A stretch of 5,671 nucleotides of DNA from Bacteroidota bacterium (GTDB lineage: Bacteria > Bacteroidota > Bacteroidia > Bacteroidales > Lentimicrobiaceae). Location of the stretch: positions 1 through 5,671 of the forward strand of contig JAEYXG010000283.1 of NCBI GenBank assembly GCA_023428585.1, written 5' to 3'. Under the pieces are notes generated by a model. That model made no database searches and was not told the DNA's origin. It saw nothing but the letters and a program-made list of their open reading frames with translations. A program made the position numbers and the translations under genes. How positions within the stretch are numbered: position 1 is the stretch's first letter; every line of letters starts with the position of its first letter. Shown here one piece after another: positions 1-5,352 of this stretch.

Positions 1-1073
1 ACATTTGACAATACTGAATTACCTCCAACTGCCCAGGCTATCCATGCATTGGGAATTACCCCTGCAATGGCTGTGTCATCATGCGTGGAGCCAAGTAGAA
101 AACCTGCAATTACTACCCCGATGGCCAGTAAAGGAATGATCTGTTTGGCAAAGCCCCAACTGGAAATTATCCATTCCCTGTTTTCGTAGTTATCTGACTT
201 ATCGAACAATGAAATTACACTCACTGCAGTGATTCCGACTACCATGGTAATCATTGGACTGCCTGTAAAGAAGGCTGCTATTCCTGTGACAACAGCGCCT
301 AAAAGCACATGCCAACCTTTGAGCTTGAGGATATGAATCATCGAATAAACAAGAACCAGACCTAGTGCTCCGGTAATATACCACTTATAAGCCCAGAGAT
401 AAAACCACAGACTGGAGTTGTCGCCGGAGACAGGTTTGCCCCAGTTGGCAAAGACTAATATCAGCACTAACGTGAAGAAATGAAGGGAAGTCTGCCATAA
501 TGGTCGCTCAGCTGGAACATCGGGGAAATTCATCTGCTCGGCTGCTTTTATCTTCTCCTCTTTCCTATAGATTATTGACATTATAGAGCCAATGATAATG
601 CTGAACAATACAGCACCGATAGCTCGGGCTAAGCCCATTTCAAGACCCAGAATGCGGGCAGTAAGGATAATTGCCAGAATATTTATGGCAGGACCTGAAT
701 AAAGAAAAGCAATGGCTGGTCCTAAACCGGCACCCCTCTTGTGGATACTGGAGAACAATGGGAGGATTGTACATGAACATACTGCTAGAATAGCACCTGA
801 AAGTGAAGCTACTGTATATGCTATCCACTTTTTGGCATTGGCGCCAAAATACTTGATAACGGATCCCTGACTTACAAATACCGATATTACTCCTGCAATC
901 AGAAATGCTGGTAGCAGGCACATCACTACATGTTCACGGGCATACCACCTGCTTAGATCAAGTGTGGCATCAATGGCCGTGTTGAACACGCGACTCTCTA
1001 TGGGCATGAAGAAAACACCCAAAAATACAACTACAATCCATAAAAGGATTTTTACTTCTTTTCTAAATTCCAT
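1..1073 (-). CDS. Predicted permease, PF03773 (ArsP/YraQ-like) family, C-terminus cut by window edge
   Basis: A polytopic inner-membrane protein, probably an exporter of a thiol-reactive metal or metalloid. An uninterrupted frame of 357 codons runs from the ATG at 1073 to the left edge with no stop, so the C-terminus is missing. Hydrophobic segments lie near residues 8-23, 48-67, 84-106, 116-138, 148-168, 196-211, 231-250, 255-289 and 311-328. The family signature is at about residues 99-138: CSCTILPLF, then KRGAGLGPA, then FLYSGPAINILA. Cys99 and Cys101 form a membrane-embedded C-S-C pair that could contact a thiophilic ion. As I recall, relatives carry a second, similar half-repeat; the visible end (GGNSVLSN) looks like the run-up to it. 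The start is firm: it lies 4 bases after the ArsR stop, implying co-transcription and repression by that protein. The family is confident. The substrate (arsenical, antimonial, Cu/Zn or other) cannot be read from the sequence. Confidence 0.88.
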   Translation of the reverse strand, partial: MEFRKEVKILLWIVVVFLGVFFMPIESRVFNTAIDATLDLSRWYAREHVVMCLLPAFLIAGVISVFVSQGSVIKYFGANAKKWIAYTVASLSGAILAVCSCTILPLFSSIHKRGAGLGPAIAFLYSGPAINILAIILTARILGLEMGLARAIGAVLFSIIIGSIMSIIYRKEEKIKAAEQMNFPDVPAERPLWQTSLHFFTLVLILVFANWGKPVSGDNSSLWFYLWAYKWYITGALGLVLVYSMIHILKLKGWHVLLGAVVTGIAAFFTGSPMITMVVGITAVSVISLFDKSDNYENREWIISSWGFAKQIIPLLAIGVVIAGFLLGSTHDDTAIAGVIPNAWIAWAVGGNSVLSN

Positions 1074-1077
1074 GATA

Positions 1078-1395
1078 CTATCTGTTAAAGAAAACAGCGA
1101 ACAAGCTTTTGGCTTCTTCCCACTTCTGCCGGTTAATACAATATTTAATATAGGGCGGATTAATCTCACCCTGTATGAGTCCTGCTTTTTTAAGTTCCTT
1201 CAGATGCTCTGATAGGGTGGAACGGGCAATGGGCAGATCCTCAGCCATATCTCCACTATAACAGCATTTGTCGAGATTGTTTGCCAGCAGATCAAGAATA
1301 TATACACGAACCGGATTGGCTAGTGCTTTGCCGTAGAGGGCTATCTTTTCCTGATTGTCAGTATAGTATTTTTCTTTCTTTTGCACAGGCTTCAT
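1078..1395 (-). CDS. ArsR-family winged-helix transcriptional repressor
   Basis: A 105-residue protein of typical ArsR/SmtB length, expected to be a dimeric DNA-binding repressor released by metal or metalloid binding. Landmarks are KALANPVRVYILDLL (residues 23-37, dimerisation and first helices), the recognition region LPIARSTLSEHLKELKKAGL (54-73), and the wing around GEINPPYIKYCI (76-87). The usual ELCVCDL sensor box of classical ArsR is replaced by DKCCYSGD, giving adjacent Cys44 and Cys45, with a further Cys86 in the wing strand. These are plausible thiolate ligands. The ATG at 1395 is the only credible start, because an in-frame TAA lies three codons upstream and the next Met is residue 50. 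It is the first gene of an operon with the permease, 4 bases downstream. An inverted repeat touching the start codon suggests autoregulation. The inducer is unknown. Confidence 0.92.
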   Translation of the reverse strand: MKPVQKKEKYYTDNQEKIALYGKALANPVRVYILDLLANNLDKCCYSGDMAEDLPIARSTLSEHLKELKKAGLIQGEINPPYIKYCINRQKWEEAKSLFAVFFNR

Positions 1396-1412
1396 TTCGT
1401 TATTTTACGAAA
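1395..1412. promoter_or_regulatory. Operator O1: inverted repeat TTTCGT-N6-ACGAAA at the arsR start
   Basis: Six-base perfect arms (1395-1400 and 1407-1412) flank a T-rich spacer. The site lies immediately downstream of the minus-strand -7 box at 1413-1420, so it covers the expected transcription start of the arsR-permease operon and reaches the A of its ATG. It matches O2 (1458-1475) at 13 of 18 positions, with the same TTTCG-N8-CGAAA spacing. Binding here would block initiation. That the ArsR protein is the ligand is inference from position and symmetry. Confidence 0.72.
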
Positions 1413-1420
1413 CAAAAGTA
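1413..1420 (-). promoter_or_regulatory. -7 box of the arsR-permease promoter (TACTTTTG)
   Basis: Read on the minus strand this is TACTTTTG, an exact match to the Bacteroidota TAnnTTTG element. It would start transcription near 1407, about a dozen bases before the ATG. The -33 element is weak: only TGTT (1440-1443 on the minus strand) lies at suitable spacing. The overlap of the start region with O1 fits a repressible promoter. Confidence 0.6.
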
Positions 1421-1450
1421 ATCTTTTTATTCACTTGATAACATGTTGCC

Positions 1451-1482
1451 ATAAATATTTCGTACAATTGCGAAATATTTAT
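1451..1482. promoter_or_regulatory. Operator O2: perfect 12-bp inverted repeat in the divergent promoter region
   Basis: The arms ATAAATATTTCG (1451-1462) and CGAAATATTTAT (1471-1482) are exact reverse complements, separated by the 8-base spacer TACAATTG. The inner core TTTCG-N8-CGAAA is shared with O1. The site spans the likely -33 region and the first bases of the -7 box of the rhodanese promoter, so bound repressor would exclude RNA polymerase. The centres of O1 and O2 are 63 bp apart, about six helical turns, so both sites would face the same side of the DNA. Assignment to the ArsR protein is inferred. Confidence 0.75.
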
Positions 1483-1487
1483 CTTTG
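1480..1487 (+). promoter_or_regulatory. -7 box of the rhodanese-gene promoter (TATCTTTG)
   Basis: An exact match to the Bacteroidota TAnnTTTG element. An imperfect -33 element, TTTC, lies 18 bases upstream (1458-1461), inside operator O2. Transcription would start near 1493, leaving an untranslated leader of about 130 bases before the rhodanese ATG at 1622. I saw no terminator-like or riboswitch-like hairpin in that leader. Confidence 0.6.
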
Positions 1488-1621
1488 CCGGAGATAATCG
1501 TCAATGGACATTAGGCTTAAATGCGGATGTACCATGGTTATGGAGCACTAGGGCTTTTAAACGCTGAAGTATAGAAACACTGAAATGCAGGGACATTAAT
1601 ACTGCACAAAAACACTGGAAA

Positions 1622-2047
1622 ATGAACACTACTGACAAACCAACTTTACAGAGTTTTCACATAGAAGGGATAAAGCATGTTACTCCACAAACTGCCCTTG
1701 AGAAAGTTGAAAAACAGGAGGCTATTATAATCGATGTACGTGAAGTTGGAGAATATTCGTTTGAATATTTACCGGTTGCAGGGGTATTGAATTACCCCCT
1801 TTCAGGTATCTTGGATTTGCTTGAGCATGTGCCTCACAATAAACCGATTTTTGTGATCAGTGAAAAAGGAGAGCGAAGTGCAAAAGCGGTGAATCTGTTC
1901 AAGCGGAACGGAATACCTGAAGCTTATAATATTGACGGCGGTATAAAAGCATGGAAAGCTGCAGGTTTGCCTGTAGAGAATATTCTTCCGGAAGCGTGCA
2001 GTCACTGCTCAAAGACAGATCATCCCGATTGCTCTGGCTGCTGTTGA
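1622..2047 (+). CDS. Rhodanese-fold protein lacking the catalytic cysteine, with a Cys-rich C-terminal tail
   Basis: A 141-residue cytoplasmic protein with no signal peptide or membrane segment. One rhodanese domain spans about residues 17-118: AIIIDVRE (34-41), PVAGVLNYPL (51-60), the active-site loop SEKGERS (80-86), and the closing YNIDGGIKAWKAAGLPV (102-118). Sulfurtransferases have Cys at the first loop position (CxxxxR); here it is Ser80, while Arg85 and Ser86 are kept. Ordinary thiosulfate sulfurtransferase activity through that residue is therefore unlikely. The tail from residue 126 is CSHCSKTDHPDCSGCC, with Cys126, 129, 137, 140 and 141 plus His128 and His134. This resembles a soft-metal or redox site. 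The gene is transcribed divergently from arsR and the permease and shares operator O2, which suggests a metal(loid) binding, delivery or sensing role. No in-frame alternative ATG exists before an upstream TGA at 1565. Confidence 0.88.
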   Translation: MNTTDKPTLQSFHIEGIKHVTPQTALEKVEKQEAIIIDVREVGEYSFEYLPVAGVLNYPLSGILDLLEHVPHNKPIFVISEKGERSAKAVNLFKRNGIPEAYNIDGGIKAWKAAGLPVENILPEACSHCSKTDHPDCSGCC

Positions 2048-2065
2048 TAAAGAGATTGAATGTAC

Positions 2066-2344
2066 TTAACCGGTGTGAATTTCATCGGCTTTGAGGAATT
2101 CTTCCGTCGTAAAGTTGGTAAGTTCGGTAATCTTTGCTGTCTGGCGGAAAAGAGAAGGCAGGATGAGACGAGCCTCCTCCTTATTTTCAACATCTACGGT
2201 AATCCAGGCCTTGTGCTCGCCATCATAACATCCCCAGTCGGCATGAGTAAGGAAATGAGAGCCGGTTTGCAGGAAAATCTGTATTGCCTGATCACATGAT
2301 TTTTTATCAGCACCATGTGGGACTTCGATTAGGTATCGTTTCAT
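2066..2344 (-). CDS. Small cytoplasmic protein of unrecognised function (92 residues)
   Basis: I do not recognise a named family with confidence, but the protein reads as real. It starts with a beta strand (KRYLIEV, residues 2-8) and an amphipathic helix (about 14-27). A polar conserved-looking stretch follows, GSHFLTHADWGCYDGEHKAW (28-47). A strand (WITVDV, 47-52), a helix (54-65) and a strand (AKITEL, 70-75) complete a beta-alpha-beta-beta-alpha-beta order, as in small ferredoxin-like folds. His30, His34, Cys39 and His44 could bind a metal, but this is speculation. There is no signal peptide. It is convergent with the rhodanese gene, with only 18 bases between the stops, and divergent from corA. 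An overlapping plus-strand frame at 2060-2299 looks far less protein-like, so the minus strand was chosen. Confidence 0.72.
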   Translation of the reverse strand: MKRYLIEVPHGADKKSCDQAIQIFLQTGSHFLTHADWGCYDGEHKAWITVDVENKEEARLILPSLFRQTAKITELTNFTTEEFLKADEIHTG

Positions 2345-2356
2345 AATATTTAGACA

Positions 2357-2372
2357 TTATTGTTAACAATAA
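2357..2372. promoter_or_regulatory. Perfect 16-bp palindrome TTATTGTTAACAATAA
   Basis: An uninterrupted, fully symmetric site centred on the GTTAAC core. It lies in the 128-bp region between the divergent 92-residue gene (13 bases before its ATG) and corA. Its length and position fit an operator for a dimeric regulator. It differs from the TTTCG-N8-CGAAA sites, so another protein would bind it. AT-rich composition makes short palindromes commoner by chance, which limits confidence. Confidence 0.4.
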
Positions 2373-2446
2373 ATCAGAAGTGGCTGTAAATCAAGTTGCT
2401 TTAAAGTTTAACCATCTACAAGTGAAAAAGTTCCGTATTTAGTTGC

Positions 2447-2454
2447 TAACTTTA
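2447..2454 (+). promoter_or_regulatory. Possible -7 box of the corA operon promoter (TAACTTTA)
   Basis: Seven of the eight positions fit the TAnnTTTG element; the final G is A. It would place the transcription start around 2460, giving a leader of about 13 bases before the corA ATG. No clear -33 TTTG was found at suitable spacing. No better candidate is visible in this intergenic region. Confidence 0.3.
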
Positions 2455-2472
2455 ACCTCTTAATTCCATGTA

Positions 2473-3354
2473 ATGGGAAAACCCAAAGAAAAAACCTATT
2501 CCAGGTTTACTTGGATTGATATACTCAATCCCCACAAAGATCAACTGGAGGAAATAGCACTTGAAAATAATCTTGATTATTTTCAAGTGCTTGACAGCCT
2601 GGAACATGGACATTTACCAAAGATTGAAAAGATAGAGCATTATAATTTCGTCATCCTTAGAGCTTATACAGGGAAAAAGACTGATAAAAGGTCTACAGTA
2701 AGTGAGCTATCAAATAAAATAGCCTTTTTCTATAGCGATAAAAAGATTATTACTGTCCATAGGGAGAAATTCGAATTTCTTGAGTTGGCGGAAGATGAGT
2801 TTGCCAGTGTTGACCAGTTGATGTTGAAAATAATTGACGGGATGGTTGAGTCTTTTGTGGAACCGTCAGAATGGCACAGCAATAGGATTGATGAATTGGA
2901 GAAGGTAATTTTCCTGAAGGATTATGCGAAAATATCATTGGAGGACCTTTACTTCCAAAAATCTCAGACACGCATAATAAAAAAGCTGTTACAGATCACC
3001 TCGGAAGTAGTCAATAAACTGTCAGTTGAGAAGGAGTCGATACCTGCGTTACAGGATATCAAGGACAAGCTGTTCAGGCTGGTACTGATCTATGATGAAG
3101 CGGTGGAAGATGCAAATAACCTACTGAATACTCATATGGGAATTACCGCAAAGAAAAGTAATGATGTTATGAAGCTTCTAACCATCTTCTCAGCATTCTT
3201 TCTACCTTTGACCTTCATCGTTGGAGTTTATGGCATGAACTTTCATTATATGCCTGAACTTACTTGGACGTTGGGATACTTGTGGGTATTGCTTTTTATG
3301 GCGCTGGTTTGCCTGCTAATTTTCATATGGTTTAAAAAGAAGAAAATTCTTTAG
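2473..3354 (+). CDS. corA: CorA-family divalent cation (Mg2+/Co2+) transporter, short form
   Basis: An inner-membrane pentameric channel family that moves Mg2+ and sometimes Co2+ or Ni2+. The 293-residue protein has a cytoplasmic N-terminal alpha/beta domain (about 1-115), a long charged helical stalk (about 116-232), and two C-terminal transmembrane helices (about 234-253 and 267-287). The selectivity motif YGMNF is intact (Gly254-Met255-Asn256) and is followed by the usual loop with MPEL (260-263). The lysine-rich end WFKKKKIL is typical of the cytoplasmic tail. It is somewhat shorter than many CorA proteins, with a trimmed N-terminus. The ATG at 2473 is the only good start; an ATG at 2468 is followed at once by TAA. 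Its stop codon shares its last base with the GTG of the next gene, so the two are probably translationally coupled. Transport of Mg2+ rather than efflux of another cation is inferred from family. Confidence 0.93.
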   Translation: MGKPKEKTYSRFTWIDILNPHKDQLEEIALENNLDYFQVLDSLEHGHLPKIEKIEHYNFVILRAYTGKKTDKRSTVSELSNKIAFFYSDKKIITVHREKFEFLELAEDEFASVDQLMLKIIDGMVESFVEPSEWHSNRIDELEKVIFLKDYAKISLEDLYFQKSQTRIIKKLLQITSEVVNKLSVEKESIPALQDIKDKLFRLVLIYDEAVEDANNLLNTHMGITAKKSNDVMKLLTIFSAFFLPLTFIVGVYGMNFHYMPELTWTLGYLWVLLFMALVCLLIFIWFKKKKIL

Positions 3355-4607
3355 TGAAACTGTTGCTTGTCATAGGGACCTTCTTGTTAATGGGACTTTT
3401 TAGAGTCCCGCTTTTCTCCATGGAAATGGAAAGATCACCTTTGTTTTTAACATCACTTCAGGATGAGGGGTTCCCTTTAACTCTTAATGATACAGTTGGT
3501 GCAACAAAATCCAATGCTGACAGTGTCACTTTTCAAGGACAGCTTTCAATTTGGGCGCTTTACAATCATGGAAACGATTTGCCGATATGGCTAGGTGGGC
3601 GATACCTGCCTCAGCTCAACTATTTTATAAATCTGCCCGGGAGTACAATGCTTGATTTCGAAATGTCGCTCAATATAAATGGTGCCGGGGGTTTTGATCC
3701 CTTTACCAGTAATAATTTAGATGGTGCAGTTAAATTGTATCGAGGGTGGATACGATGGTCGGGTGAGCAGTTTGAGCTCAGACTTGGGCTTCAGAAGTTA
3801 AACTTTGGTTCGGCTTCCATACTTCGGCCGCTGATGTGGTTTGATCGCATTGATCCGCGTGATCCTCTTCAATTTACAGATGGCGTCTGGGGATTGCTCG
3901 GTAGGTATTATTTACTCAATAACATGAATGTATGGATTTGGGGATTGTATGGTAATGAAGAACCTTCCGTTTGGGAAATGGTACAAACAAACAAGGAAAT
4001 ACCTGAAATTGGAGGACGTATTCAAATACCGGTGCCTAAAGGGGAGATGGGGCTGACTTATCATCATCGCACTGCCGACAGTAGGCAATTAGGTGAACTA
4101 CTTGAGCAGGATCAATGGAGAGGTTACAATAAAATACCTGAAGAGCGTATAGGGCTGGATGGCAAGTGGGATGTTGTGCTGGGCCTATGGTTTGAGACTA
4201 CCTGGACACATAAGGCAAAGGATCTGGATATATTTACCAATCAACACTTGTTCAATTTAGGGGCAGATTATACCTTTGGTATTGGAAACGGTTTGAATGT
4301 GGTGATGGAACACTTGGTGATAAGTCAGGATATAAAGCCTTTTGAATTTGATTCGCCGGTAAATTTCACTGGTACCTCAATATCCTATCCCTTCGGCTTG
4401 TCGGATAACCTTAATGCCATAGTATATTATGAATGGCTTAGTAAATCATTCTATAATTTCCTAAGCTGGAAGAAACAGTTTAACAAAATAACTTTGTACA
4501 GCATGGTATACTTGAATCCTGAGATCAATCGGCTACCCCTGTCCCGCGACAGCAATAACCTGATGGGTGGGAAGGGAATACAAATCATGCTGGTTTATAA
4601 TCATTGA
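3354..4607 (+). CDS. Predicted outer-membrane beta-barrel protein
   Basis: A 417-residue protein of unidentified specific family. The GTG start gives a lysine followed by a hydrophobic core (LLLVIGTFLLMGLF, residues 3-16), a credible signal peptide; no lipobox cysteine is present. The mature part is rich in aromatic residues and amphipathic strands separated by polar turns, as in transmembrane barrels: for example QLSIWALYNH (63-72), FELRLGLQKLNFGSA (140-154), MNVWIWGLYG (191-200), GLTYHHRT (233-240) and NAIVYYEWL (354-362). The segment LRPLMWFDRIDPRDPLQ (157-173) after a Gly-Gln-containing strand recalls DUF1302-like or porin-like proteins. The C-terminus (IQIMLVYNH) is nearly a barrel-assembly signal, but ends in His. 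It lies between corA and an ABC transporter pair, 30 bases before the ATPase, so it may be the outer-membrane partner of that transporter. Substrate and pore status are unknown. Confidence 0.82.
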   Translation: MKLLLVIGTFLLMGLFRVPLFSMEMERSPLFLTSLQDEGFPLTLNDTVGATKSNADSVTFQGQLSIWALYNHGNDLPIWLGGRYLPQLNYFINLPGSTMLDFEMSLNINGAGGFDPFTSNNLDGAVKLYRGWIRWSGEQFELRLGLQKLNFGSASILRPLMWFDRIDPRDPLQFTDGVWGLLGRYYLLNNMNVWIWGLYGNEEPSVWEMVQTNKEIPEIGGRIQIPVPKGEMGLTYHHRTADSRQLGELLEQDQWRGYNKIPEERIGLDGKWDVVLGLWFETTWTHKAKDLDIFTNQHLFNLGADYTFGIGNGLNVVMEHLVISQDIKPFEFDSPVNFTGTSISYPFGLSDNLNAIVYYEWLSKSFYNFLSWKKQFNKITLYSMVYLNPEINRLPLSRDSNNLMGGKGIQIMLVYNH

Positions 4608-4637
4608 TTAGCGTAAAATATAGAAAACAGAACACAC

Positions 4638-5351
4638 ATGGAAAACTCTGCCATAATCAGTATTAATAATCTAACAAAGCATTTCCCGGTTGGGAAAGGG
4701 CAATTCACCGCCCTAAGCGATATAACCATTGAATTTGGAGAAGGTGAGTTTGCCGGCTTGGTAGGACCTAGCGGATCGGGCAAGACGACACTGCTGAATA
4801 TTATAGGCTCGCTGGATACTCCTTCATCAGGCACAGCCGTTGTAATGGGTCAGTCGATCAATGATTTGTCGCATAAACAGTCGGCATTATTGCGCAGCAA
4901 TTACATCGGGTTCATATTCCAGACCTATAATCTATTACCGGTATACACTGTTTACGAGAATGTTGAGTTTGCCTTGCTTCTGCAGAAACTGAGCTCGGCC
5001 GAAAGACATAAGGCAGTTATGGAGGCACTGGAATGGGTTGGCTTGACTGATAAAATGAAATCCAAACCATCCATGCTATCGGGAGGTGAAAGTCAGCGGG
5101 TGGCCATTGCACGTGCAATGGTTAAGAAACCAAAGATAGTACTGGCAGATGAGCCAACTGCCAATCTGGATTCTAAAAACTCGCACCATATATTACAGAC
5201 AATGAAAAAGCTGAATGAAGAGCTTAATGTCACCTTTATTTTTGCGACTCATGATGAGAAAGTTATGAAGTACCTTGACAGGATTGTTAACCTTGCTGAT
5301 GGCAGGATAGTTGGCGATGAAAAGATAGTGGAACACATTAAAGCCCTGTAA
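4638..5351 (+). CDS. ABC transporter ATP-binding protein, LolD/MacB type
   Basis: A 237-residue cytoplasmic ATPase that powers an FtsX/MacB-type permease. All motifs are intact: Walker A GPSGSGKTT (residues 43-51), Q-loop Gln95 in FIFQTYNLLP, signature LSGGESQRVAIARA (147-160), Walker B IVLADEP (167-173) followed by TANLDS, and switch His205 in FATHD. The sequence GFIFQTYNLLPVYTVYENV and the overall length are characteristic of the LolD/MacB/FtsE group rather than importers with periplasmic binding proteins. Such systems move lipoproteins, lipids, peptides or drugs, or act as mechanotransmitters. The leader before its ATG is A-rich with no clear Shine-Dalgarno. Its TAA shares an A with the ATG of the downstream permease, so the two subunits are almost certainly produced together. 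The transported substrate cannot be told from this subunit. Confidence 0.95.
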   Translation: MENSAIISINNLTKHFPVGKGQFTALSDITIEFGEGEFAGLVGPSGSGKTTLLNIIGSLDTPSSGTAVVMGQSINDLSHKQSALLRSNYIGFIFQTYNLLPVYTVYENVEFALLLQKLSSAERHKAVMEALEWVGLTDKMKSKPSMLSGGESQRVAIARAMVKKPKIVLADEPTANLDSKNSHHILQTMKKLNEELNVTFIFATHDEKVMKYLDRIVNLADGRIVGDEKIVEHIKAL

Positions 5352-5352
5352 A

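Noticed and set aside
199..921. Minus-strand short frames at 199-384 and 640-921
   Set aside because: They overlap the long permease frame in other phases. Their translations are rich in Cys, Ser and Arg with no domain logic, whereas the permease frame carries the family signature.
964..1212. Plus-strand 82-codon frame
   Set aside because: It runs antisense across the junction of the permease and arsR genes, and its translation resembles no protein family.
1575..1617. Short direct repeats AAACACTG (1575 and 1610) and GGACATTA (1506 and 1591)
   Set aside because: Eight-base matches in a 130-base AT-rich leader with irregular spacing are not enough to claim a functional repeat.
1802..2005. 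Minus-strand 67-codon frame
   Set aside because: It lies antisense inside the rhodanese domain and has no credible features.
2048..2065. Bidirectional terminator between the convergent rhodanese and 92-residue genes
   Set aside because: The 18-base gap has no stem-loop and no T-run, so no intrinsic terminator can be supported.
2060..2299. Plus-strand 79-codon frame
   Set aside because: It is antisense to the 92-residue gene, which has a much more protein-like composition and a regular secondary-structure pattern.
2750..2971. Minus-strand 73-codon frame inside corA
   Set aside because: It is antisense to a gene with an intact CorA GMN motif; its translation is low-complexity and unrelated to known proteins.
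4601..4834. Minus-strand 77-codon frame at the start of the ABC ATPase
   Set aside because: It is the antisense shadow of the Walker A region, whose reverse strand often gives open Pro/Ser-rich frames.
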